DNA from: Sandaracinaceae bacterium
GTDB lineage: Bacteria; Myxococcota_A; Polyangia; Polyangiales; Sandaracinaceae
NCBI GenBank assembly: GCA_040218145.1
Contig: JAVJQK010000021.1
Span: 92,468-156,467, forward strand
Direction of reading: 5' to 3'
DNA length: 64,000 nt
Shown here: in pieces, positions 37,735 to 47,883 of the stretch
Layout: every line of letters begins with the position of its first letter
Numbering within the stretch: position 1 is the first letter of the stretch
Program-made: the position numbers and the translations under genes
The notes under the pieces: model-generated
The model's database searches: none
What the model saw: only the letters and a program-made list of their open reading frames with translations
Told to the model about the DNA's origin: nothing

Positions 37735-38723
37735 CAGGGCGCCTCGACTCCCTCGAGCGCGTCGCCGTCGATCGCCGCGCTCACCGCCTCGGGGTCGACC
37801 TCGATCGCGGTGCGCGCGGCCAGCTCGCTCAACAGCTCGCCGAGGCGGGCGTGGCGGAGCGCCGCGAGGCGCTCGTCGCGGAGCGTCGCGAGGGCCTCCT
37901 CTCGGGTCGCCTCCCACGCCGGCTCGACCTCGGTCACCACGACCACGTGCCACCCGAACGAGGTCTGCACGGGCGCGTCGACCACCCCGGGTCCGTCCGG
38001 GCGGAAGAGCGCGGCGAGGTAGGCGGGGTCGGCCGCGCCCGCGCGGCGCTGCGGAGGGACCCGCTCCGCCAGCACCTCGAAGCGGCGGTCTCTCGGCGGC
38101 AGGCTCTGGAACGCGAGGACCGCCGCCTCGGGATCTGGCGACTCGGACACGATCCGGTGCTGCTCGGCGATCCAGGCGCGCGCCGCGGCCTCGGCGCCGG
38201 CGGGCGCGCCCTCGGTGACCCTCGCGAGCAGGTGCACGCTCTCGCGCTGCTCGGGCCGCTCGAAGCGTCCGAGGTTGGCCTGATACGCGGCCTCGAGCTC
38301 CGCCGCGTCGATCGCGTCGGGACGGACGCGCCGCTCGACCTCCTCTGCGAGGAGCGCCTGCACCATGACCTGGCGCGCGCCGCGGGCGCCCTCGTGCACC
38401 CCCGCTCCGGCTCGCCGCGCCGCGGCCGCGAGCAGCGCCTCGTCCTGCAGCCGGCGCAGCGCGACCTCGGGCGTGACGCCCGCCGCGCGCGCCGCCGCCG
38501 CCACCTGGTCGACGGTGATGGGGTGCCCATCGACAGTGGAGACCACGCGTCCGCCGACCGCCGCGGGCCCCACGGACGCGGGAGCGTGCGCCGGGTCGCT
38601 CGCGCCGTCGACGTCGACGTCGTCCACGGAGCCGCAACCGGCGACGAGCACGAGGGCGGCGGCGAACACCAGTCTCGAGCCGCGCGAGGACGCCGATCGC
38701 CCAACCGTTCTGCGCCCCGTCAC
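37734..38723 (-). CDS. Peptidyl-prolyl isomerase lipoprotein, parvulin/SurA-like
   Basis: The product has 329 residues, a twin-Arg-containing N-terminus and lipobox LVAGC. A helical SurA-like chaperone region (about residues 60-150, VDGHPITVDQVAAAARAAGV) is followed by a parvulin domain (about 155-270). That domain carries the family's QTSFGWHVVVVTEVEP strand and a LARVTEG... region in place of the usual ARHILV. It probably helps fold outer-membrane proteins. It lies between a tiny membrane protein gene and the roadblock-like gene, all on one strand. Confidence 0.82.
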   Translation of the reverse strand: MTGRRTVGRSASSRGSRLVFAAALVLVAGCGSVDDVDVDGASDPAHAPASVGPAAVGGRVVSTVDGHPITVDQVAAAARAAGVTPEVALRRLQDEALLAAAARRAGAGVHEGARGARQVMVQALLAEEVERRVRPDAIDAAELEAAYQANLGRFERPEQRESVHLLARVTEGAPAGAEAAARAWIAEQHRIVSESPDPEAAVLAFQSLPPRDRRFEVLAERVPPQRRAGAADPAYLAALFRPDGPGVVDAPVQTSFGWHVVVVTEVEPAWEATREEALATLRDERLAALRHARLGELLSELAARTAIEVDPEAVSAAIDGDALEGVEAP

Positions 38724-38748
38724 CCGCGCTCCGCCAAACCGGGCCCCG

Positions 38749-38940
38749 TCACTCGCCGACCGTGGGGCGCAGCAGCTCCACGCCCGCCCGGAGGACGGCC
38801 AGGCCGGTCACGAGCACGAGGATGGCCGAGAGGTAGTCGTGCTCGCGCAAGATGACCACGCCGTAGCCGAGCGCGCCCAGGCCGCATGCGACCGCCAACA
38901 GCCCGGAACCATCCCGTAACGCGCGCCCCATGCGGGGCAT
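38749..38940 (-). CDS. Small two-helix membrane protein
   Basis: A 63-residue protein starting at ATG 38940 (MPRMGRALRDGSG). Two hydrophobic helices, GLLAVACGLGALGYGVVIL and AILVLVTGLAVLRAGVELL, are joined by the short charged turn REHDYLS. It heads the strand that continues into the parvulin gene 25 bp later. Composition and codon use fit a real gene, but it is short and I do not know its family. Confidence 0.55.
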   Translation of the reverse strand: MPRMGRALRDGSGLLAVACGLGALGYGVVILREHDYLSAILVLVTGLAVLRAGVELLRPTVGE

Positions 38941-39045
38941 GCTAACGCCGTGATTTCCGGGCGTCATCATCCAGCGGAAGCGCACGTGGTGGCTTGACCC
39001 GACGGCACCGAAGCCGGCACGCTGCCGAGAGAGGTCACGGGGCCA

Positions 39046-40647
39046 TTGAGCGTCCAGCAACCGGCAAAATTCGGCAAATACCTCCTGGTCGAGCGCATCG
39101 GCGTCGGGGGCATGGCGGAGGTCTTCAAGGCGAAGATCTTCGGCGCCGAAGGGTTCGAGCGCCTGGTCGCCATCAAGCGCATCCTCCCGCACCTCGTCGA
39201 GGACGACGACTTCGTCAAGATGTTCATCGACGAGGCGAAGATCGCGGTGCGCCTCCAGCACCCGAACATCGTGACCATCCACGACCTCGGCAAGGCCGAG
39301 GGCACGCTCTACATCGCGATGGAGTTCGTCGCGGGCAAGGACCTGCGCGCCCTCTACGACTACGAGAAGGAGCGCGCGGGCCGCACCCCCATCGGCATCG
39401 CCTGCCACGTGGTGATGAAGATGTGCGAGGCGCTGCACCACGCTCACTTCGCGACCGGCCCTCGCGGCGAGCCGCTGCAGGTCATCCACCGCGACGTCAG
39501 CCCGCAGAACGTCCTCCTCGGCTTCGACGGCGAGGTGAAGGTCGCGGACTTCGGCCTCGCCAAGGCCCGCGGCCGCATGGTCCAGACCCAGGCCGGCGTC
39601 GTGAAGGGCAAGCTCGCGTACATGTCGCCCGAGCAGCTGCGCGGCGAGGAGATCGACCACCGCGTCGACGTCTTCGGCCTCGGCATCGTGCTCTTCGAGC
39701 TGCTGAGCGGCGAGCGACTCTTCCTCGGGCCGAGCGACATGGAGACCCTCCGGCGCGTCTACGAGGCGAAGGTCCCGCCGATGCAGCCCCTCAACCCCGA
39801 GGTGCCCCCCGAGCTCGAGGCGATCGTCCAGCGCGCGCTCGCGAAGGAGCGCGACGAGCGCTACCAGACCGCCCTCGAGCTGCACGACGACTTGCAGACT
39901 TTCGTCTACGGCTCGGGCCGCTACGCCGGGACCAGCAGCCTGCGCAACTACGTGCGCGAGGCCTTCCCGGACGTCGCGCCGGCGCCGGACGCGGACCTGC
40001 CGCCCTTCGCCTCGATGGGGCCGCCGGAGCCGGTGACCGCGCCCCCGCCCGCCCGCACCTCGCCCGCGCCCATGCAGACCGTGCAGGCGCGCCCGACACA
40101 CCGCCCGCCGCGCATGCGCGAGGAGATCCCCCCTCCCCCGGCCGACCCGATCCTGGCGCCGCCTCCCCTCGAGGAGTCGGAGACCCTGACGCCCCCCGCG
40201 TTCGACGACGCCACCACGCACGACGGCGTGATCCAGCTCGACGATCACCCGACGGATCGCCCGCCCGGCCTCGAGGACGCGCTCTCCCCGACCCAGATGC
40301 CCGAGCCGCGCCAGCCCGAGTCCTCCGGCACCGTCCCCGCCGCCGTCCGTTCCCTCCCGAGCGTCCCCGTCGGACTCTACGAAGACGACTTCCCCACCCA
40401 GCAGTTCGGCCCCGACGACGTCGCCGAGGTCGAAGACGACGGCGAGCCAGACCGCGACACCAACCCCGCCCCACCCGGCCCCGACATGGAGCCCGTGGAC
40501 CTCCAGACCGACGACTGGGACGACGGCCCCACCACCTACAACCCCACGGGCCGCACCGGCACCACCCCCAAAGCCGACCCCAGTGAAGAAGCCGACTGGG
40601 AAGACGACGCCACCGTCATCATCGACCCCCGCGGCAACCACGGCTGA
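39046..40647 (+). CDS. Eukaryotic-type Ser/Thr protein kinase with long Pro/acidic tail
   Basis: The product has 533 residues. A complete kinase domain has glycine loop IGVGGMAEVF (18-27), K44, HRDVSPQN (148-155), DFG (168-170) and AYMSPEQ. The C-terminal ~220 residues are disordered, rich in Pro, Asp and Glu, with several Thr in acidic settings (TPPAFDDATTHDG, EDDATVIIDP) that are possible autophosphorylation or FHA-docking sites. The FHA-containing sigma-54 activator encoded convergently at 41331 is an obvious candidate partner. The start is a TTG at 39046; no better start exists before the kinase core. Tandem array B starts 25 bp after the stop. Confidence 0.93.
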   Translation: MSVQQPAKFGKYLLVERIGVGGMAEVFKAKIFGAEGFERLVAIKRILPHLVEDDDFVKMFIDEAKIAVRLQHPNIVTIHDLGKAEGTLYIAMEFVAGKDLRALYDYEKERAGRTPIGIACHVVMKMCEALHHAHFATGPRGEPLQVIHRDVSPQNVLLGFDGEVKVADFGLAKARGRMVQTQAGVVKGKLAYMSPEQLRGEEIDHRVDVFGLGIVLFELLSGERLFLGPSDMETLRRVYEAKVPPMQPLNPEVPPELEAIVQRALAKERDERYQTALELHDDLQTFVYGSGRYAGTSSLRNYVREAFPDVAPAPDADLPPFASMGPPEPVTAPPPARTSPAPMQTVQARPTHRPPRMREEIPPPPADPILAPPPLEESETLTPPAFDDATTHDGVIQLDDHPTDRPPGLEDALSPTQMPEPRQPESSGTVPAAVRSLPSVPVGLYEDDFPTQQFGPDDVAEVEDDGEPDRDTNPAPPGPDMEPVDLQTDDWDDGPTTYNPTGRTGTTPKADPSEEADWEDDATVIIDPRGNHG

Positions 40648-40672
40648 CCCGCCTCCCCCCAAGTCGCGCAAG

Positions 40673-41102
40673 CGACGAGCGACGAGCGAGCGCGCGTCCC
40701 CCGACGACGGCCAGGCGACGTCGCGCGCCGGAGAGCGACGAGCGAAGCGAGGTCGCGTCCGGAGCGATGAGCGAAGCGAAGTCGCGGACGCAGAGCGACG
40801 AGCGAAGCGAACTCGCGGACCCAGAGCCACGAGCGAAGCGAAGTCACGGTCAGAGAGCGACGAGCGAAGCGAAGTCGCGGTCGCAGAGCGAAGTCGCGGT
40901 CGCAGAGCGACGAGCGAAGTCGCGGTCGCAGAGCGACGAGCGAAGCGAGGTCGCGTCCGCAGCGACGAGCGAAGCGAAGTCGCGGTCGCAGAGCGACGAG
41001 CGAAGTCGCGGTCGCAGAGCGACGAGCGAAGCGAGGTCGCGTCCGCAGCGACGAGCGAAGCGAGGTCGCGTCCGCAGCGACGAGCGAAGCGAGGTCGCGC
41101 CC
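40673..41102 (+). repeat. Tandem array B: about 13 units of 19-31 bp with a GCGAAGC core
   Basis: About 13 degenerate units read AGCGACGAGCGAAGCGAGG followed by TCGCGTCCGC or TCGCGGTCGCAG. Two lengths (about 29 and 31 bp) are mixed with shortened units of about 26 and 19 bp. A typical unit folds as GCGAC ... GTCGC around the GC-GAA-GC mini-hairpin. Long frames cross it on both strands (for example DERSEVAVAERRAK repeats), but this follows from the lack of stops in the unit. The array fills the start of the gap between the convergent kinase and sigma-54 activator genes. Confidence 0.9.
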
Positions 41103-41330
41103 CCAGGTCCCCCGCGGCAGCGGGCGGCCAGCTTTCGCGAAGCGAAAGCGCGAGCCGCGTGGCTCACGCGCGGAGCGCGGGACACGGGCGACGCCAGTCG
41201 CCCGACTTGGGTGGGGGGGCCCCGCGGAGCGCGGCGCAGCGATGTTCGCGCAGGGCGCGAAGCGCCCGAAGCGAACATCGTTGCGACGCGCGCAGTGGGG
41301 GGGAGGGGCTTGAAAAGCCCCTCCCAAAAA
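41103..41330 (+). repeat. Hairpin cluster 2: at least seven consecutive perfect stem-loops
   Basis: In order: CCCGC-ggca-GCGGG (41111-41124); GCTTTCGC-GAA-GCGAAAGC (41131-41149); GAGCC-gcgt-GGCTC (41152-41165); CGCGC-GGA-GCGCG (41167-41179); GGGCGAC-gcca-GTCGCCC (41186-41203). Next a cruciform-like pair: the 10-bp outer stem CGATGTTCGC/GCGAACATCG (41240-41280) encloses GGGCGC-GAA-GCGCCC (41253-41267). Last is GGGAGGGGCTT-GAA-AAGCCCCTCCC (41301-41325), five bases after the stop of the minus-strand activator gene. That one could help terminate either convergent transcript, but the T-run needed downstream is missing. Confidence 0.85.
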
Positions 41331-43256
<1,926 letters not shown>

Positions 43257-43286
43257 CGTGTCCCTGCTTTCGACCCCGAGAGGGGC

Positions 43287-45056
43287 TCAGCCGCCTGTGC
43301 GCGCCTGGAGACGCGCTCGCACCGCCATCGCCAGCTCCTTGACCTGGTTCCAGCTCGAGCGGCCCTCTTCGGCCTCGCGGATGCGGTCGATCTCGGCCAC
43401 CGCCTCGGCGCTGCCCGAGGTGGCGATCCAGTCGATCGCGTAGAGCACGTCGCCGCGCACCTGCGTGTCGTCGTGGTCGAGGTGCTCGATGAGCGGCGCG
43501 ATCGCGTCGGCGTTCCCGCGCCCGTAGCGCGCGATCATGTAGGCCGCCTTGCGCACGACCATGGCGTTGTCGTCGGCGAGCTTGCCGATGTAGCACTGGA
43601 GGTTGTCGCCGCACTCCTGCGCCGTGTCGAGCGCCGGGCCGAACTCCTCGAAGCGGGTCCGGAGCTGCCCGCCCTCGGGCTCCGCGGTGGTCGTGCTGCG
43701 GAGCCGCGCCACCTGCTCGCGGCCGGCGAGCATCGCCTCGGCGATGAAGGCCACGGCGCGGAAGTCGGCGAGCGCGTCGCGGTCCCCCGCGATGTCGTGG
43801 AGGAAGTCCAGCAGCCCCGGGTCGAAGGTGTGCTGCATGCCGGCGATGATCTGCAGGCGCGTCGTGTAGGGCGCCTCCGGCGGCCAGTCCTCGGGGATGT
43901 GACCGTAGGTGTCGATCAGCGCCTGCCGGAGCCGCGGCGTGTCCGACTCCACGCGGTTGAGCTGCACGAGCGAGGTGACGCAGGTGACCGCGCGGGTGAT
44001 CTCCGCGCGCTGCTCCTCGCCGATGTCGCCCGGGCTCATCTCCGTCAGCGGCGTGACGCGGCTCATGAGCGGGTCGATCCCCTCCCGGAAGCCGAGCTGA
44101 CCGATCGCGCGGCAGGCCTCGTTCACGACCTCCGTCTCGGGGTCCATCTTGCCCGCCGCCTCTTCGTTCACCTGGCGGACCGCGCCGATGAAGTTCGTCG
44201 CGATGCGGGTGGCGACCTCGTTCTCGCCGCGCAGCGTGGCGACGAGGGGGTCGTACGCCGGACGCCCGATCTGGACGAGGGCCTGCGCGGCCACGTCGTT
44301 CATGCGCATGTCGGGGCGGTTGGGCGCGAAGAGGAACAGGCCCTTGATCATGTCATCGACCGCGGCCGGATCGCTGAGCGTGCCCAGCTCCTCCGCCGCC
44401 ATCCGGTTGATGAGGAAGTTCTGGTCCTCGTTGATGCGGGTCGCGATCTTGGTGAGGATCGGCGTGGCCCGGCGATCCTCCAGCGCGCCCAGCGCGCGGA
44501 TGAAGCCGATGCGCATCCGGTTGTCGATGCCGCGGGCCTGCTGCACGCGGTCGAGCGCCTGCGACAGCGCCTCGATGACCGGCCCCTTCTGGTCGTCCGG
44601 GATCTCCATGCGCTCGAGCGCCTGCGCGGCGGCGATCGCGTGGTTCTCGGTCGTCTCCGCCCGCCACTCGAGCGCCTCGATGAGGGCCGGGATCGAGCGG
44701 GGGTCCTGCATCTCCACCAGGAGCCGCAGGATGCGCTCGCCGATCTGGGTCGCGTCGGGGTTGTTCACGTAGGTCTGCACGAGCGCCTCGATGGAGGCGT
44801 CGGCGATCGCCTTCGGGCCCGGCCGCTGCCGCCCGTCCTCACCCGTGATCGTCTCGACGCTGCGGTCGTTGTCCGCCGCCGAGAGCGCCTGGGTGTAGAG
44901 GCGGTTCAGGTTATCGACCGCGTTCTCGCGGCGGACCGGATCGGAGAGCTCCTCCGCCTGTCCCGCGGGATCGTCCGCGCTCGCGTGGCATCCCACGAAG
45001 ATGGCCACCGAGATCGAGATCCCGGTGAGCAGCATGATGATGTTCTTCCTGTCCAT
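43287..45056 (-). CDS. HEAT-repeat lipoprotein
   Basis: The product has 589 residues, starting at ATG 45056 with a GGGAGG-containing leader. The signal peptide has lipobox AIFVGC. The body is a run of HEAT repeats with many charged helix pairs (DPRSIPALIEALEWRAETTE; NDVAAQALVQIGRPAYDPLV), interrupted by less regular segments. Two cysteines (CGDNLQC) lie near residue 485. It sits just upstream of the FHA activator (30 bp) and on the same strand, so they may be co-transcribed. Function unknown; most likely a periplasmic scaffold. Confidence 0.87.
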   Translation of the reverse strand: MDRKNIIMLLTGISISVAIFVGCHASADDPAGQAEELSDPVRRENAVDNLNRLYTQALSAADNDRSVETITGEDGRQRPGPKAIADASIEALVQTYVNNPDATQIGERILRLLVEMQDPRSIPALIEALEWRAETTENHAIAAAQALERMEIPDDQKGPVIEALSQALDRVQQARGIDNRMRIGFIRALGALEDRRATPILTKIATRINEDQNFLINRMAAEELGTLSDPAAVDDMIKGLFLFAPNRPDMRMNDVAAQALVQIGRPAYDPLVATLRGENEVATRIATNFIGAVRQVNEEAAGKMDPETEVVNEACRAIGQLGFREGIDPLMSRVTPLTEMSPGDIGEEQRAEITRAVTCVTSLVQLNRVESDTPRLRQALIDTYGHIPEDWPPEAPYTTRLQIIAGMQHTFDPGLLDFLHDIAGDRDALADFRAVAFIAEAMLAGREQVARLRSTTTAEPEGGQLRTRFEEFGPALDTAQECGDNLQCYIGKLADDNAMVVRKAAYMIARYGRGNADAIAPLIEHLDHDDTQVRGDVLYAIDWIATSGSAEAVAEIDRIREAEEGRSSWNQVKELAMAVRARLQARTGG

Positions 45057-45115
45057 GTGTCGCCTCCCCTCCCCGCGCGCCGGCTCCGACACGCTCCCTG
45101 CGAAATCCCGCCGTC

Positions 45116-45179
45116 CGAGAGCTCGTTCTGCGAGAGCTCGTTCGTTCCGGAAAGCACAGTGTTCCCGGAAAGCACAGTG
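45116..45179 (-). promoter_or_regulatory. Two adjacent tandem duplications upstream of the HEAT lipoprotein
   Basis: CGAGAGCTCGTTC occurs at 45116-45128 and again at 45131-45143. GGAAAGCACAGTG occurs at 45149-45161 and at 45167-45179. They lie 60-123 bp upstream of the ATG at 45056, in the 256-bp gap where a promoter is expected. Direct repeats of this size could be operator copies or simple duplication events. Each GAGAGCTC core is itself nearly palindromic. Nothing else recognisable was seen in this gap. Confidence 0.4.
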
Positions 45180-45312
45180 GAGCTGCGTCGAAGGGCCGAC
45201 TCCGAGAGAGAGCCCCGATGAAACCCGTCGCCTCGACGGCCCGAGACGGATCGTAGCGGACGATATCGAGGCGCTCGTTCGCCTGTCAACGCCGGCCGGT
45301 CCGGAGGGGCTC

Positions 45313-45984
45313 TCACTCGATGACGAGCGGGGGGGCGGCGGGCGCGCTCGCGTCGATGTCCCAGCGCAGATCCACCCTCCCCTCGGCCCCCGTGAAGCGG
45401 AGCACGACGTGTGAGTCGTCGGGGGAGATCACCGGAGTTCCGTCCGGGTGCTGGGTGGGGAACGCGATCCGGAAGGTCTGCCGATGCACGGAGATCGACG
45501 GGAAGTACACGCGCTCGGCCGCCCCGGGGCGGCGCAGGTGGGTGACCTCGATGGGGCGCACCTGCCGGCCGGAGGCGTCGACGAGCAGGACGCGCCACGC
45601 GCTCCGCTCGTCCGTCAGATCGCTCTCGCGGTAGCGGTTGCCGATCATGGTCACGAAGAAGCGGTGGCGCTCCTGCGCGTCGGCCAGGCTGGACCGGAGC
45701 AGCCGCGTGCGCTCCTCCGTCTGCAACGCGTAGTCGGCCGCGTAGCGGATCACGTAGGCCCAGCGGAATTCCCACGACTCGAAGGTGGCGGTGACGTGGA
45801 GGATGTCCTCGAGGCGGCCGAACGCGAACTCGTCCTCGGCGCGGGTCCAGCGGCCGTAGATGTCGTCGTAGTCGTCCGGCGTGAACGAGCGCGCGGCCGG
45901 CCGGATCGACACGGCGGTGGTCCCGCACGCGGCCAGGGTCAGCGCGGCCAGGAGCGCCGCGATCGGCGCGGCGCTACGCGTCAT
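45313..45984 (-). CDS. Lipoprotein of unknown function
   Basis: The product has 223 residues, starting at ATG 45984 with lipobox LTLAAC. The mature protein begins with an Arg/Asp-rich segment (FTPDDYDDIYGRWTRAEDEF). It continues with helical and beta segments (TMIGNRYRESDLTDERSAWR; YFPSISVHRQTFRIAFPTQH) and no cysteine or catalytic motif. It overlaps the 3' end of pyrE by 11 bp on the same strand, so it depends on the pyrE transcript. I do not recognise the family. Confidence 0.78.
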   Translation of the reverse strand: MTRSAAPIAALLAALTLAACGTTAVSIRPAARSFTPDDYDDIYGRWTRAEDEFAFGRLEDILHVTATFESWEFRWAYVIRYAADYALQTEERTRLLRSSLADAQERHRFFVTMIGNRYRESDLTDERSAWRVLLVDASGRQVRPIEVTHLRRPGAAERVYFPSISVHRQTFRIAFPTQHPDGTPVISPDDSHVVLRFTGAEGRVDLRWDIDASAPAAPPLVIE

Positions 45985-46534
45985 CCGTGAAGTCTTCCCG
46001 GCCGTAGAGCGCCACGAAGGGCACCCCCGCCTCGCGCAGGTTCTCCGCGCCACCCTCGCGCCGGTCGACGAGCGCGATCACGCCCGCGATGGCGTAGCCC
46101 GCGGCCTTCAGCTGGCCGATGGCCTTCAGGGTCGAGCCGCCCGTGGTGACCACGTCCTCGAGCACCGCGACGGAGGCGCCCTCGGCGAGGTGATCGTCCC
46201 CCTCGATCAGCCGCCGGCTCCCGTGGTCCTTGGCCTCCTTGCGCACGTAGAGCGCGTCGCGCGGAGCGCCTCGCTGGTGCGAGATCAGCGACACGGCGGA
46301 CGCGAGCGGGCAGCCGCCGAGGGCGACCCCCGCGACCGCGTCCGGCCGGACGGGCAAGCGCTCGAGCGCCTCGAACATGGCCACGCCCACCAGCGCGTGC
46401 CCCTCCGCCCTCAGCACGGTCTGCTTGGAGTCGATGAAGAAGTCGCTCTCCTTGCCGCTCGCGAGCACGACCTTCTTCTTGGCGTAGCTGTGCGTGCGCA
46501 GGAGGCTGAGCAGTCGGTCGGTCGTCGCGGCCAT
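45974..46534 (-). CDS. pyrE: Orotate phosphoribosyltransferase
   Basis: A 186-residue enzyme of pyrimidine synthesis that joins orotate to PRPP to give OMP. The PRPP-binding signature is VLEDVVTTGGSTLKAIGQL (about residues 120-138). The N-terminal KKKVVLASGKESDFFIDSKQ matches the PyrE flexible and orotate regions. The start at ATG 46534 gives the usual length; a GTG at 46546 is possible. It is in a run of same-strand genes with the bactofilins (8 bp downstream of the long bactofilin's stop). Confidence 0.95.
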   Translation of the reverse strand: MAATTDRLLSLLRTHSYAKKKVVLASGKESDFFIDSKQTVLRAEGHALVGVAMFEALERLPVRPDAVAGVALGGCPLASAVSLISHQRGAPRDALYVRKEAKDHGSRRLIEGDDHLAEGASVAVLEDVVTTGGSTLKAIGQLKAAGYAIAGVIALVDRREGGAENLREAGVPFVALYGREDFTDDA

Positions 46535-46542
46535 GGGTGCTT

Positions 46543-47445
46543 TCACGAGGACGGGGTGGCGTCCGAGCGGTCCTTGCGCTTCGCCTTCTGCCGTCCGACC
46601 GTGGGCATGTTGGGGGCCGGCGGGCGCCGACGCTTGCGCGGCGCGCGCTCGGCGGGGGTCTCCTCCTCTGGGGCGGCGGCCCGCGGCGTCTCGGGCTCGG
46701 CCGGTCTGGCGGTCCGCGTCGGCTCGGCTGGACGATCGCCCGGGGCCGTCGTGCGCTCGCCGTCGCCCCGGTCTCGCCCTCCGCGGCGACGGCCGCGACG
46801 ACGACGCTTCGAGCGACGCCCCTCGTCTCCGTTCGAGTCTCCTTCCGAGGGCTGCGGCTTCGAGCGCGTCTTGCGGCGCGGGCGCCGACCGTCCTCGTCG
46901 AGCGCGGCGGGCGCGCCGACGGCGGTGGGCGCCCCCTCGAGCGCGATGGCCTCGTCGTCGTCGCGAGCGAGCTGAGGCGGCACGTGCTCGCGTCGGACGT
47001 GACCGGTCGGCGCGTCTTCGGGCGCCCGGTCTCGCTCGGACGACACCGCCGGGCTGGACGCCGGCTCGGGCGCGCGCCGCTTGCCCGCGGACGACGGCGC
47101 GCGGCGCACCGCCTTCGGGACCATCGGCTCCCCGTTCATCCGGACGCGCCCGCGCACGCGCGCGCCGTCGACGATGTGGACCCGCGGCGCCACCGCGTCT
47201 CCGACCACCATCGCGCTCCCCTCGAGCCGGATCGTCTCCCGGGCCGCCGCGTCGCCCGTGAGCACGCCGCGCACGATCAGCGTGGTGACGCTCACGTCGC
47301 CGTCGACGCGCCCGCCCTCCTCGATGACGAGACCGCCCTCGAGCTCGATCGGGCCCTCGACCGTCCCCGCCACGACCAGATCGCCGGCGCCTTCGATGGC
47401 CCCGACCAGCGTCACCCCGGCGGGCAGCACGGACGTCCGGCTCAC
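46543..47445 (-). CDS. Bactofilin-domain protein with long charged tail
   Basis: A 300-residue protein. Residues 5-110 are a bactofilin domain (polymer-forming cytoskeletal, right-handed beta helix), with the typical six-residue periodicity VVAGTVEGPIELEGGLVIEE and GRVDGDVSVTTLIVRGVLTG. The rest is a basic, disordered tail rich in Arg, Pro and Ala (KRRRRGRRRGGRD), possibly for membrane or DNA contact. The start GTG 47445 overlaps the stop of the smaller bactofilin gene (GTGA), so the two proteins are made together and may co-polymerise. Confidence 0.88.
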   Translation of the reverse strand: MSRTSVLPAGVTLVGAIEGAGDLVVAGTVEGPIELEGGLVIEEGGRVDGDVSVTTLIVRGVLTGDAAARETIRLEGSAMVVGDAVAPRVHIVDGARVRGRVRMNGEPMVPKAVRRAPSSAGKRRAPEPASSPAVSSERDRAPEDAPTGHVRREHVPPQLARDDDEAIALEGAPTAVGAPAALDEDGRRPRRKTRSKPQPSEGDSNGDEGRRSKRRRRGRRRGGRDRGDGERTTAPGDRPAEPTRTARPAEPETPRAAAPEEETPAERAPRKRRRPPAPNMPTVGRQKAKRKDRSDATPSS

Positions 47446-47789
47446 GCCTCTTCTCCCGGCAGATCGAAGTCCATCTCGATCCCGCCCTCGAGCGCGCCCC
47501 CGTCATCGACGGCGATCCGTCGGGCGCGGACGTCGCCGATCAGCCGCCCTCCGGGGCGAATCGCCACGGTGCGTGAGGCGATCACGTCGCCCCGCAGCTC
47601 ACCCTCGAGCTCGAGATCCGCCACCTCCACGGGGGCCGTCACGCGGCCCTCGGGGCCGACCAGCAGGGCCCCCTCGAGCCGCAGCTCACCGTCGAAGGCG
47701 CCGTCGATCCGCAGATCGGACTTGCCGTGGAGGCTCCCGTGAACCACGAGTTCGGGGCCGATGGTGCCGTCCGTGCGTCGGCTGCTCAC
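47442..47789 (-). CDS. Small bactofilin
   Basis: A 115-residue bactofilin that is almost entirely the core beta-helix (VHGSLHGKSDLRIDGAFDGE; LEGELRGDVIASRTVAIRPG). It is coupled to the long bactofilin downstream by a four-base overlap. Bactofilins form filaments that position cell-wall enzymes or chromosome regions; in Myxococcus several paralogs occur together. The start is a GTG at 47789, divergent from gshA by 91 bp. Confidence 0.88.
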   Translation of the reverse strand: MSSRRTDGTIGPELVVHGSLHGKSDLRIDGAFDGELRLEGALLVGPEGRVTAPVEVADLELEGELRGDVIASRTVAIRPGGRLIGDVRARRIAVDDGGALEGGIEMDFDLPGEEA

Positions 47790-47869
47790 TCACTTCTCCA
47801 GGTCCTGGGCTGCGCCTAGACGCGCGTGGGCCGAGAGCGTATGAGCGGCCGACGTCGCGGTCAACGGCG

Positions 47870-47883
47870 AGGAGGATGCCCTG
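47870..47883 (+). promoter_or_regulatory. Strong ribosome binding site with no conventional in-frame start
   Basis: AGGAGG (47870-47875) is followed by ATGCC and then CTG (47881-47883). The ATG at 47876 is in the wrong frame and ends at TGA (47882-47884). The gshA reading frame passes through the CTG. This site decides the gshA start call. Confidence 0.6.

Noticed and set aside
40660..41110. CRISPR array in array B
   Set aside because: Units of 19-31 bp follow each other without unique spacers, and no cas genes are present.
41301..41330. Classical rho-independent terminator
   Set aside because: The stem is perfect, but no T-run follows it in either direction; on the minus strand the T-run lies before the stem. 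Treated as part of the hairpin cluster.
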